A stretch of DNA of 57,643 nt from Candidatus Izemoplasma sp. (lineage in GTDB: Bacteria; Bacillota_I; Bacilli_A; Izemoplasmatales; Izemoplasmataceae). Under the pieces are notes generated by a model. That model had not been told where the DNA came from. It did not search any database and saw nothing but the letters and a program-made list of their open reading frames with translations. This document shows positions 1 through 8,505 of the stretch, one piece after another (the stretch's first letter is position 1; each line of letters starts with the position of its first letter). The position numbers and the translations under genes are program-made. The DNA lies in contig JAOZRX010000004.1 in NCBI GenBank assembly GCA_029939945.1, positions 10,077-67,719 on the forward strand. The letters run 5' to 3'.

Positions 1-325
1 CTAATCCTTTAACTATTCTATCAAATAAGTATGCTTCTAGTATTGTAGAAGACGTGAATACAAAAGAGAATAAAATTGTTATATAAACTTCTTCATCAAT
101 TGCTATAAATCTAGAGATTAAATGAGATATTATTAATCCGATAAACAAACTAGGTAAAATTTTCTTACCAAAAACATAATAAAAACCAACAACAATCCCA
201 GCTGCAGGCCACATCGCAGCGGCTACTAAAGAGCTATTAGTATATGTATAACCTAAAAAAGTTGCAAGAATTACAATTACTCCTGTAACTAAATTTAATT
301 GTAGTTTGCTTAAATCCTTAAGCAT
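1..325 (-). CDS. MASE1-type membrane sensor domain protein (N-terminal part)
   Basis: Read on the minus strand from an ATG at 325-323, preceded by an AGAGGTGA ribosome binding site, the frame stays open to the window edge (108 codons). The peptide is very hydrophobic, with several predicted membrane helices, and contains the stretch AAMWPAAGI about 40 residues in. This resembles the WPxAGI signature of MASE1 domains, which are membrane-embedded input domains of bacterial sensor kinases, diguanylate cyclases and phosphatases. The output domain lies outside the window, so the signalling role is unknown. It is transcribed divergently from the next gene. Confidence 0.6.
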   Translation of the reverse strand, partial: MLKDLSKLQLNLVTGVIVILATFLGYTYTNSSLVAAAMWPAAGIVVGFYYVFGKKILPSLFIGLIISHLISRFIAIDEEVYITILFSFVFTSSTILEAYLFDRIVKGL

Positions 326-507
326 TTTTTTCACCTCTTTTTAACATTATAACATTCAATTAATAATCAAACAACTTTAGTTATTTAATTAAGAAATGTA
401 GGGTACATATTATTTTAAGTAGTTTACTTCTTTTTATTATTACTTTACATGCTAAAAATATGATATATGTTATAATGTTAATAGACACTAGATGGGAGAG
501 TGATAAT

Positions 508-837
508 TTGACTAAATTAGAGATACTTAAAAAATTTAATTTTGATAAAGCCCACATATCATTAAACCCTTATTTCTTCGGAAATGATTACGAAGAAAAA
601 GGTGTTTTAGTATTGATGAAATTAGAAAAGGATTCCGATTTAGATTATTTAGATATTGAAAATCTCTGTTTTCAATGTCCAGTAATTGAAGGACATGAAG
701 AACTAATAACAATGATTTTATATTTGTTTGATAAAGATAACAAGATATATGATTATAGTATTGCCTCTAGTAAATTTAAAATAACTAGAAGTGATTTCTT
801 AAAGTATGAAAAAATGATTGGGACAATTATAGACTAG
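508..837 (+). CDS. Small hypothetical protein upstream of ABC exporter pair
   Basis: About 109 acidic residues with no family I recognise. I chose the TTG at 508 over an upstream in-frame ATG at 460 because GGGAGAG (494-500) lies at proper distance from the TTG and a TATAAT (471-476) falls between the two candidates, so the upstream ATG would not be transcribed from it. No signal peptide or membrane segment is seen. It ends 13 bases before the first ABC transporter gene, so it is probably the first gene of that operon and may be an accessory or regulatory protein of it; this is inference from position only. Confidence 0.5.
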   Translation: MTKLEILKKFNFDKAHISLNPYFFGNDYEEKGVLVLMKLEKDSDLDYLDIENLCFQCPVIEGHEELITMILYLFDKDNKIYDYSIASSKFKITRSDFLKYEKMIGTIID

Positions 838-850
838 AGGAGGGGAACAA

Positions 851-3076
851 ATGCTTAAATTAACAAATATTTCAAAGTATTATCACAGTAATGAAGTTGT
901 AGCTTTAGGGCTCAGAAAAGTTAGTTTAGAATTTAACTTAGGTGAGTTTGTCGCAGTAACAGGTGAATCAGGTAGTGGTAAAAGTACACTACTTAATGTT
1001 ATTAGTGGACTCGATACTTATGAAGATGGAGAAATGTATGTAAACGACGAAGAAACATCTTATTATAGTATTGAAGAATGGGAAGGATTTAGAAGACAAT
1101 ATATTGGCTTCGTATTCCAAAACTATAATATTATAGATTCATATAGTGTATTAGAAAATGTAATGATTGCCTTAACTATTCAAGGATATGATAAGGAGAA
1201 GAGAAAAGAAAGAGCTTTAGAATTGATTGATAAAGTTGGATTAACAAGTCATAAGAATCATAAAGCATCAAAACTTTCAGGGGGACAAAAACAACGTGCA
1301 GTAATAGCAAGAGCACTAGCAAAAGATTGTCCTATTATTGTCGCAGATGAACCTACTGGTAACTTAGATAGTGAATCAGGAAGAGTTATTATGGCTTTAT
1401 TACAAGAAATATCAAAAGATAAACTTGTTATTGTTGTAACTCACAACTTTGATCAAGTTGAAGAATATGCCACAAGAAAAATCAGATTATTTGATGGTGA
1501 AGTTGTCGAAGATAAAATCATCAAAAAATCAAGAAAAGTAGAAAAGGAACTAGTAGTTCCTAGTTTTACTATGAGTATTTATGATTTAATGAGTATTTCT
1601 TTAAGAAACTTATTTAGAACACCTAGAAGAACTATTTTTACTGCGATAATCTCAATTTTCACAGTGATTATATTCGTCTTTTCTTATGGAAGTTACGTTA
1701 GTGAAACATCAACCTCCGGAAATTTCTATGGTGGAGGATATTTTAATAATGTAACTGAATCAAGAATAATTGTTACTAAGTTTGATAGTGAACAATTTAC
1801 TGAAGCAGAAATAACTTCAATTGAAGATTTAAGTAAAGTACGCACAGTAATTGATCATGATATTATTTTAGATATGATTGCTGTAACATATCAATTAGAA
1901 TACACTTGGATTAATACACAACAACACTATATTAATCCAGCTGCTATGCTTAAAAGCAATCAATTAGTAAAAGGAACTTTACCTACTAGTGAGTTCGAAG
2001 TAGTTATCGAGGAAATAGAAGGTAAAGATGTTGGAGACACTATTGTAATTGGTTTTGATAATGATTATCGATTTGATTCAGATTCAGTTGGAATTGGAAC
2101 TGAATTTACAATTACAGGTATTGCCGAAAAAATTAAATTAGGAGATTGGCGAGGAAGACTATATTTCCATGAAGATTTTATTAATAGCGATGAGTTATTA
2201 TATAAAGCTTATTATAGTGGAAGTTATGACAGTCCTTTAACTCTTGAATTTACATATAATGATGAAAATATATTTTATATGGAAGGACAAAGTATCTTAA
2301 TAGATGACTCTGTACCTGATGGTGAAATACATGTTTCCGACTTTGCTTATGAAGAATTAATGTATAACTTAGGGCTTAATCCTGAAACAGGTACAATTGA
2401 TGATTTAGCTGATGAAGTATTTCAGTTACAAGGAACAACGTCATTTAGTGAAATTATATTAGATTTAAATCTTACAGATACATACACGAGTAGTAGTGGA
2501 AAATGGAGTCTCATGATGATTAATTCTAATACTATAGAGTCTTTATTGCCACAAGGAGTATATCAAATAGGAGTATTAGTAGAAGATGCATATGACGCAA
2601 AAAGAGTAATGAATGAAATTGATGAATTAGGATTTAATACAATTTATCCTGATGCAGTAACGGATCCTTTCTCAGCAATATTTGCTATCTTCACATCAAT
2701 ATATTTAGGATTCATTTTAGGATTCTTGATGATTGTAATTTACTTTATTAGTTATATTGTATTAAGAAACATTCAAAGTTCTAAGAAAAAAGATTATTTA
2801 ATATTCAGATCAATTGGAGCTTCAAAAAAAGATTTAAATAGAGTTACAATTATTGAACTGTTATTTACTTCATTATTTGCTTATGTTTTCACAATGATTT
2901 TATTTGTGATTAATGAAGGACTAGATATTAATATCCCAAGATATTTACGCTACTTTACGGTTGGTAGTTATATCTTCATCTTCTCCTTATTAGTAATTTT
3001 ATCATTACTACTTGGACGAAGATTTAATAAAAAAATATTTGGAAAATCAGTGATTACTTCACTGAAACAAGAGTAG
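851..3076 (+). CDS. ABC transporter ATPase-permease fusion (MacB-like), first half
   Basis: 741 residues. The N-terminal 230 residues are an ABC ATPase of the LolD/MacB class: Walker A GESGSGKST near residue 37, signature LSGGQKQR and Walker [14 protein letters not shown] membrane helix near 260-285, a large extracytoplasmic domain (about 285-620) and three C-terminal helices follow, which is the FtsX/MacB permease topology. Such proteins use ATP hydrolysis to drive mechanotransmission or export of peptides, antibiotics or lipoproteins rather than classic uptake. The next gene is a second fusion of the same design eight bases downstream, so the two probably form a heterodimer. The substrate cannot be read from the sequence. 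Confidence 0.85.
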   Translation: MLKLTNISKYYHSNEVVALGLRKVSLEFNLGEFVAVTGESGSGKSTLLNVISGLDTYEDGEMYVNDEETSYYSIEEWEGFRRQYIGFVFQNYNIIDSYSVLENVMIALTIQGYDKEKRKERALELIDKVGLTSHKNHKASKLSGGQKQRAVIARALAKDCPIIVADEPTGNLDSESGRVIMALLQEISKDKLVIVVTHNFDQVEEYATRKIRLFDGEVVEDKIIKKSRKVEKELVVPSFTMSIYDLMSISLRNLFRTPRRTIFTAIISIFTVIIFVFSYGSYVSETSTSGNFYGGGYFNNVTESRIIVTKFDSEQFTEAEITSIEDLSKVRTVIDHDIILDMIAVTYQLEYTWINTQQHYINPAAMLKSNQLVKGTLPTSEFEVVIEEIEGKDVGDTIVIGFDNDYRFDSDSVGIGTEFTITGIAEKIKLGDWRGRLYFHEDFINSDELLYKAYYSGSYDSPLTLEFTYNDENIFYMEGQSILIDDSVPDGEIHVSDFAYEELMYNLGLNPETGTIDDLADEVFQLQGTTSFSEIILDLNLTDTYTSSSGKWSLMMINSNTIESLLPQGVYQIGVLVEDAYDAKRVMNEIDELGFNTIYPDAVTDPFSAIFAIFTSIYLGFILGFLMIVIYFISYIVLRNIQSSKKKDYLIFRSIGASKKDLNRVTIIELLFTSLFAYVFTMILFVINEGLDINIPRYLRYFTVGSYIFIFSLLVILSLLLGRRFNKKIFGKSVITSLKQE

Positions 3077-3084
3077 GTGACATC

Positions 3085-5511
3085 ATGATAAAAATTAATG
3101 GTTTAGACAAATTTTTTAACCGTAAAAAATCTAATGAGATTCATGTTATTAATAATATTACTTTAGATCTTCCTGAAAAAGGATTAGTTGTTTTACTAGG
3201 TCCTTCAGGTAGTGGGAAAACAACATTACTTAATGTTCTTGGTGGACTAGATAAAGTTCAATCAGGATCAATAGAATTTGGAGATACTGTTATTGATAAG
3301 TATCGTGCAAAAGTATGGGATGAAATAAGAAACAAAGATGTTGGATATATATTCCAAAACTATAATTTACTAACTAACCTTACTGTATATGATAATATTG
3401 CTTTAACTCTTAATATGGTTGGAGTAGTTGATAAAGGTGAAATTGATCGAAGAATTGATTATATCTTAGAAAATATTGGAATGATTAATTACCGTAAAAG
3501 AAGAGCTTATCAGTTATCTGGTGGGCAACAACAACGTGTCGCAATAGCTAGAGCACTTGCTAAAAATCCGAAAGTAATTATCGCGGATGAACCAACAGGT
3601 AATCTTGATTCTAAAAACACATTTGATATTATGAATATCATTAAAAAGATATCACAAACAAAATTAGTTGTTTTAGTTACTCATGAAGAAGAACTCGCAG
3701 ATTTTTATGCGGATAGAGTAATTAAACTTTCGGATGGACAAATTGTTGAAGACTATGAGAATAGATCATCTTCAGACTTAGACTTGAAACATGATACTGA
3801 TATTTACTTAAAAGACTTAAATCAATTAACTGAGCTTAAGAGTGATGTTGCTCAGTTAAAAATATATTCAGATGATGATATTGATCCAAACTTTAACATA
3901 AAACTTATTGTTAAAAATAAAACATTATATTTAGATATTGGTTCAGAAAACTATAAAAAAATTAAATTGATAAATGATGAATCAGAAGTAAAAGTATTTG
4001 ATAGACACTTCAAAAAAGTAACAAAAGATGATTTCAAAGAATCTTCATTTGATTTAGAAGATGTTATTAATGAGGATTTAACAATTGAAAAAAGAAGTGT
4101 TATAACGATTAAAGAATCATTAAAACTTGCTTTTACAAGGTTATCAGGAACAACTAGAATAGGTAAACTATTCTATCTTGGTTTCTTTGGTGGAGCTATC
4201 TTAATTGCGATAGCTGTAGGTATGTTAGCTAGCGTTTACCATATGGATCCAACTAACTTCTTAACAGGAGCAAAAGAAACTGTTGTAATCAATTACAATA
4301 CGATTACATATGATGATTTAATGGATTATGAGGACGAAGCCTCAATCAATTATATTAATCTTATTAATAGTAGTAATTCAATGACACTTAGATTACCAAC
4401 TGTTTTCCAAGTTTACAATGCTGAATCTAACTTTAGAAGTAACCCAGTTATCAGCACTCAATTAAGACAAAAAGATATGTATGCTGGTAGAATGGTTGAA
4501 GAATACAATGAAGTTGTTGTTGATTTAGTCGTTGTAGAAAGTTTACTAGCATCAAATGAACTACAAAATTTAGGTATTGATACTGTTAATGACTTTTTGA
4601 ATATTGATTTTGTTATTGAACTTCATGGACTTGGAGAAACATATGAATATATTCTAGATATAGTTGGAGTTAGTGATACAGATAACCCAGTTTATTACGT
4701 TAAAGAAGAAACAATGTACATGATTGAAACAAAAATTCCAGTTTATGAGATATTCGCTGATTCTATAACTATTAGTGAAGGAGCTATGCCTAATCAAACA
4801 GATGAAGTAATATCATTTGATGATCCAAATATTCCTATTCCAATTGGATCGCGTACTTTCTTAGAAATGGGTACACTATTTCATGTCTCAGGATTATATA
4901 CTACAACCGCAGATGATATTCCTGATTTCCTATTATCTTTAGATTATCTTAAAGAAACATATTATGAAGATAACTATACAGTATTAGGAGAAGATATTTA
5001 TATTCACTCTAATGATATAAAAGATACTATTAAATACTTTGATAGTATTGGTATAGATGCATATAGCCTATTTGATGAAGAAAGCTCAGAATATAGAATT
5101 GAGAGACTAGCTGACAGTGTAGGGATTATTATCTTTACAGTAGTTGTGTTAAGTGCAATGGCATTAAGTTACTTCTTTATAATTCGTTCTTCAATGATAT
5201 CAAGAATTTATGAAGTAAGTGTATACAGAGCACTAGGTGTTACAAAAGGAGATATTAGAAAAATATTTGTTACTGAAATTGTTTTAATAACTTCATTAAC
5301 ATCTCTTCTAGGATATCTATCAACAAGTTATGTATTACTCAGAGTTCAAAATATCGCTGAGGAATACTTCCAATTTATTCATATTTCAATTTTTAGTTTA
5401 TTTGGAGGGATACTGTTAATTTACTTAATTAATATTTTATCAGGATTAATTCCAGTAACTAATTTATTAAGAAGAACACCAGCTGAAATTTTAAGCAAAT
5501 ACGATTTCTAA
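3085..5511 (+). CDS. ABC transporter ATPase-permease fusion (MacB-like), second half
   Basis: 808 residues, same architecture as the preceding gene: Walker [10 protein letters not shown], signature LSGGQQQR, Walker [12 protein letters not shown], then a linker of about 110 residues, one membrane helix near 360, an extracytoplasmic domain and three C-terminal helices ending with [13 protein letters not shown]. The FtsX-type 'R-TPxEIL' ending is typical of this permease family. The linker between ATPase and first helix is longer than in the partner and is rich in charged residues. Eight-base spacing from the partner gene and a terminator directly after it (5521-5545) mark it as the last gene of the operon. 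Probably one half of a heterodimeric exporter; substrate unknown. Confidence 0.85.
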   Translation: MIKINGLDKFFNRKKSNEIHVINNITLDLPEKGLVVLLGPSGSGKTTLLNVLGGLDKVQSGSIEFGDTVIDKYRAKVWDEIRNKDVGYIFQNYNLLTNLTVYDNIALTLNMVGVVDKGEIDRRIDYILENIGMINYRKRRAYQLSGGQQQRVAIARALAKNPKVIIADEPTGNLDSKNTFDIMNIIKKISQTKLVVLVTHEEELADFYADRVIKLSDGQIVEDYENRSSSDLDLKHDTDIYLKDLNQLTELKSDVAQLKIYSDDDIDPNFNIKLIVKNKTLYLDIGSENYKKIKLINDESEVKVFDRHFKKVTKDDFKESSFDLEDVINEDLTIEKRSVITIKESLKLAFTRLSGTTRIGKLFYLGFFGGAILIAIAVGMLASVYHMDPTNFLTGAKETVVINYNTITYDDLMDYEDEASINYINLINSSNSMTLRLPTVFQVYNAESNFRSNPVISTQLRQKDMYAGRMVEEYNEVVVDLVVVESLLASNELQNLGIDTVNDFLNIDFVIELHGLGETYEYILDIVGVSDTDNPVYYVKEETMYMIETKIPVYEIFADSITISEGAMPNQTDEVISFDDPNIPIPIGSRTFLEMGTLFHVSGLYTTTADDIPDFLLSLDYLKETYYEDNYTVLGEDIYIHSNDIKDTIKYFDSIGIDAYSLFDEESSEYRIERLADSVGIIIFTVVVLSAMALSYFFIIRSSMISRIYEVSVYRALGVTKGDIRKIFVTEIVLITSLTSLLGYLSTSYVLLRVQNIAEEYFQFIHISIFSLFGGILLIYLINILSGLIPVTNLLRRTPAEILSKYDF

Positions 5512-5520
5512 TAAATATAG

Positions 5521-5545
5521 AGGGATGCAGAAATGCATCCCTTTT
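5521..5545 (+). terminator. Intrinsic terminator after ABC exporter operon
   Basis: Stem AGGGATGCA / TGCATCCCT with a GAAA tetraloop, followed by a short T run. It lies 10 bases after the stop codon of the second ABC gene. Confidence 0.85.
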
Positions 5546-5632
5546 AATGATATTTTGTTTCCGTTTGATAATATGGAGACAATAGACTATAATTATAGTA
5601 AGTAGTAATTACATGTCAGGCGGGTGAAAAAA

Positions 5633-6823
5633 ATGATTGATCATATCTTTATTAAAAACTATAAAGTATTTGAAAGAGAAAATATTCCCCTTGATAAAAA
5701 TACATTATTTATAGGGACTAATGCTTCTGGTAAAACTACTATTTTAGAGGCTCTAGACCTATTTTTTAATAATGTTTTTCATTATGAATATGTTAGAAAT
5801 ATTGATGAAGATATCGTTATTGAAATTCATGTGAATGACAAACGATATAGGAAAGTCTATAAGAGTCCTGAGTATAATATTGAATTTAGTAAATGCATTG
5901 GAGATATGCAAGATATTAATTATATAAATTATTTATATGTACCTAAAAACATCTATGCACCCAAATTATTAAATGATATCTTGAGTATCAACTTGTCAGT
6001 TGATACTACTAATATTGATAAAACTAGAGTATTTAAAGTATTTGATTATTTAGATGGAAAACTTGGTAATAATACATACAACCTATTTAATATTAATACA
6101 ACTTACCAAATGAATATAAATGATGATGTTAGCTTTACAAGAAGTGAATATACAAAGATAATTTCAAATATTACTTATCAATACACAATTATTGGAATTG
6201 ATAACTTCGAAGATAATTTTGATTTAGAAGCTTTAAAAGAAATAACTGAATTTTCTTATCAAACAATTTTTACATCTAAACATAAAGATGTAGTTTCGAA
6301 TTTTGATTATTCTGTGAAAGCATTATATAAAGAAGATATTAAACAAGAATTAGAAACAATCACTAAGTCATTTGAGAAAAACCAGCTTAAGAAGTTATTA
6401 CTAGTTGAAGGTAAATATGATGTTGCCTGGTTTGAACAAGGATTAAAACTTATTGATGAGTTTAGCAATTATTCTGTTATTCCTTGTGGAGGATATGGAA
6501 ATATCCAATATGTTAGAAAACAATTAGAAAAAGAAGGATATAAGACAATTACTGTAACTGATGGAGATGTTAAATCTAAAGATTCACTAAAAAGAGAAGT
6601 TATTGAGCTATACGCAGATATAGATTATATTAATAGAAGATTTAATACTACTTTTAAAAAAATGCCTTTAAGAAAAAAGGATTTCTTTAAAAGGTTTAAT
6701 GTGAAAGATGATGTTGTTAAAAAAGTTCTTAGTAGTTGGGCTAAAAAGAATTTAACTCTTGAATCACCATTCGTCCGAGAATTAGATGAATTAATAGAAA
6801 ATTTTGCAGTTGGAGGTAATTAG
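5633..6823 (+). CDS. Compact OLD-like ATPase with C-terminal TOPRIM domain
   Basis: 396 residues from the ATG at 5633 (GGCGGGTGA just upstream; a GTG at 5624 overlaps that site and is less likely). N-terminal RecF/SMC-like start 'IKNYKVFERENIPL' with Walker A GTNASGKT. A Walker B-like stretch, TIIGIDNFED, appears near residue 195, and an H-loop-like segment follows, but no clear ABC signature. The C-terminal part begins with LLLVEGKYDVAWF and has TVTDGD, the E and DxD elements of a TOPRIM fold. This is the order of OLD-family nucleases, which act in phage defence and DNA metabolism, but the protein is shorter than the usual 500-700 residues and its signature is degenerate. It forms an operon with the next genes. 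Confidence 0.65.
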   Translation: MIDHIFIKNYKVFERENIPLDKNTLFIGTNASGKTTILEALDLFFNNVFHYEYVRNIDEDIVIEIHVNDKRYRKVYKSPEYNIEFSKCIGDMQDINYINYLYVPKNIYAPKLLNDILSINLSVDTTNIDKTRVFKVFDYLDGKLGNNTYNLFNINTTYQMNINDDVSFTRSEYTKIISNITYQYTIIGIDNFEDNFDLEALKEITEFSYQTIFTSKHKDVVSNFDYSVKALYKEDIKQELETITKSFEKNQLKKLLLVEGKYDVAWFEQGLKLIDEFSNYSVIPCGGYGNIQYVRKQLEKEGYKTITVTDGDVKSKDSLKREVIELYADIDYINRRFNTTFKKMPLRKKDFFKRFNVKDDVVKKVLSSWAKKNLTLESPFVRELDELIENFAVGGN

Positions 6824-7300
6824 ATGAAGTATTTCGCAAAATGTAATAACGTATTTAGTAAAAGTGATGTTAAACTAGTAGGTGAAGATGAAGTACTCTA
6901 TTTCACTATTAAACATGCTAAATTACCAATTATTTCTGGACTTAAAATAATAGATGAGATTGGTGATAAAACCTATAAAGTCAACTATAATCCTCTTAGA
7001 TTTAAAAAGAGATTTAAGTTACTAGACGCAAATAAAGATCCTGTGATGGCTATTAGTGTAGGTCTTAAGTATTTGCACAGAATTGAATATAATAATAAAA
7101 TATTCGCTTGCAAAGGGAGTATTTGGAAGATTAGTTATAGGTTATATGATATAGATACAGTAGTAGCTTCAATTAAAGTTATTAAAATAAATAAAGAAAG
7201 ATTCTTTGAAATAGAACTACAAGATAATAAAAATATTATGATAGCTTTAGCAATGTTGATTGTTGCTCAATCAATTAGAGAAAGACTGTTTATAATTTAA
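6824..7300 (+). CDS. LURP-one-related-like protein
   Basis: 158 residues, starting directly after the stop of the OLD-like gene. The pattern of short alternating beta strands and a C-terminal hydrophobic helix (IMIALAMLIVAQSI) is like the downstream LURP-one-related protein at 7312, and both begin MKY, so I regard them as diverged paralogues. LURP-one-related (LOR) proteins have a Tubby-like beta-barrel with a buried C-terminal helix; their biochemical function in bacteria is not established. Membership is weaker here than for the neighbour. Confidence 0.45.
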   Translation: MKYFAKCNNVFSKSDVKLVGEDEVLYFTIKHAKLPIISGLKIIDEIGDKTYKVNYNPLRFKKRFKLLDANKDPVMAISVGLKYLHRIEYNNKIFACKGSIWKISYRLYDIDTVVASIKVIKINKERFFEIELQDNKNIMIALAMLIVAQSIRERLFII

Positions 7301-7311
7301 GGAGGAAAATA

Positions 7312-7812
7312 ATGAAGTATTACGTTAAGCAAAAAGTCTTTTCATTTAAAGACAAATTTACTATTAAGGATTATTCGCAAAATGATGTTTACCAAGTGGA
7401 AGGAAAATTCATGTCATTAACTAATAAATTACAGTTATTGAATATGGATGGTTCACAAGCATTAAATGCCAAAAAACAGCTATTTAAGCTTTTCCCAGTT
7501 TATCATGTATACTCAAATCATGATGAAGAATTAGCTGTAATTAAAAAAAGATTTGCTTTTAAACCTAGATTTGATGTCTATGTAGGTGAAGAAGAATATC
7601 AAGTTGAAGGAACATTATTCGCTCATTCTTTTGTTATTAGAAAAGACGACATGGATGTAGCTTCAATTGAGAAAAAAGTCTTCTCATTTGGTGATTCTTA
7701 TGAAATTGATATTTTAGATGAAACACGAAAAGAATTACTCTTATTTATCGTTATCATTATTGATCAAGTAATCCATGAATCTCAAAAAAAATCAAAATTT
7801 AATATTGGATAA
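7312..7812 (+). CDS. LURP-one-related (LOR/YxjI-like) protein
   Basis: 166 residues with the LOR-type opening MKYYVKQKVFSFKDKFTI, a following 'YQVEGKF' strand and the second-half repeat 'YQVEGTLFAHSFVI', then a hydrophobic C-terminal helix (LLLFIVIIIDQVIHE). This fits the Tubby-like barrel of YxjI/LURP-one proteins. GGAGG stands at correct distance from the ATG. The gene overlaps the following methyltransferase by 38 bases, indicating one transcript. Function in bacteria is unknown; membrane-phospholipid binding is speculation carried over from Tubby-like folds. Confidence 0.75.
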   Translation: MKYYVKQKVFSFKDKFTIKDYSQNDVYQVEGKFMSLTNKLQLLNMDGSQALNAKKQLFKLFPVYHVYSNHDEELAVIKKRFAFKPRFDVYVGEEEYQVEGTLFAHSFVIRKDDMDVASIEKKVFSFGDSYEIDILDETRKELLLFIVIIIDQVIHESQKKSKFNIG

Positions 7813-8446
7813 TTGTTTAATTTGCAATGCAGAAACAACTAAACTAGACGATAAACAGATTAAAGTTACTTATGCAGTTTGCAAAAACTGCGGGTTTATT
7901 TACAAGGGTAAGGAACACCATGTTGATAGTGAAGAAGAGTTAAGAATATACTCCCTTCATAACAACTCTTTTGAGAGTGAAGGTTATGTTAAAATCTTTA
8001 TTAATCTAATTAAAAATTATATTACACCTTTAAAAGTGAAAGGAAAAGTATTAGAGTTCGGGAGTGGTCCTGGACCAGTATTGCTAGATTTATTAAAACT
8101 AGAAAACTATGATGTTTATAGTTATGATCCTTACTTCAATAATGAAACAAACTACAAAAACAACAAATATGAATTAATAACTTCAACTGAAGTTGTTGAA
8201 CACTTTAGCAATCCTCTAAGAGAATTTGAACACTTATCTAATTTATTAGAGCCAAGTGGATATATAGTAATAATGACTAATTTAAGGAATATGGATTTAC
8301 CTAAGTTTCTAGATTGGTGGTATCGAAGAGATACGACTCACATTTCATTTTATACAATGAAATCTTTGAAAGTTATAGCTTCTAAGTTCAATCTAAAAAT
8401 TATTAATACTAACAATAAAAATATTATTGTTTTTCAAAAAAAATAA
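7775..8446 (+). CDS. Class I SAM-dependent methyltransferase with N-terminal Cys knuckle
   Basis: 223 residues if the ATG at 7775 is used. The N-terminus has CLIC...CKNC, a zinc-ribbon-like pair of knuckles, followed by motif I VLEFGSGPGP, an acidic residue after 'YSYDP', and 'TSTEVVEHFSNP', which is the pattern of Methyltransf_23-type enzymes. A C-terminal 'LDWWYRRDTTHISFYT' stretch is also typical of that group. No strong ribosome binding site precedes the ATG; a TTG at 7805 would give a protein starting just before the first Cys pair. The 38-base overlap with the LOR gene suggests coupled translation. The methyl acceptor is unknown. Confidence 0.75.
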   Translation: MNLKKNQNLILDNCLICNAETTKLDDKQIKVTYAVCKNCGFIYKGKEHHVDSEEELRIYSLHNNSFESEGYVKIFINLIKNYITPLKVKGKVLEFGSGPGPVLLDLLKLENYDVYSYDPYFNNETNYKNNKYELITSTEVVEHFSNPLREFEHLSNLLEPSGYIVIMTNLRNMDLPKFLDWWYRRDTTHISFYTMKSLKVIASKFNLKIINTNNKNIIVFQKK

Positions 8447-8448
8447 AT

Positions 8449-8477
8449 TAGAGAAAGAGAATGATTTCTCTTTTTTT
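8449..8477 (+). terminator. Intrinsic terminator after methyltransferase
   Basis: Stem AGAGAAA / TTTCTCT with an eight-base loop followed by a run of T. It separates the OLD/LOR/methyltransferase group from the helicase gene. Confidence 0.75.
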
Positions 8478-8483
8478 CTAGGT

Positions 8484-8500
8484 TATAATTAATTAGGTGA
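8484..8500 (+). promoter_or_regulatory. -10 element and ribosome binding site of helicase gene
   Basis: TATAAT at 8484-8489 is followed within a few bases by AGGTGA (8495-8500) and the ATG at 8506. This would give a very short leader. A matching -35 is not clear, and the terminator of the upstream gene occupies that area. Confidence 0.4.
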
Positions 8501-8505
8501 TTAAG

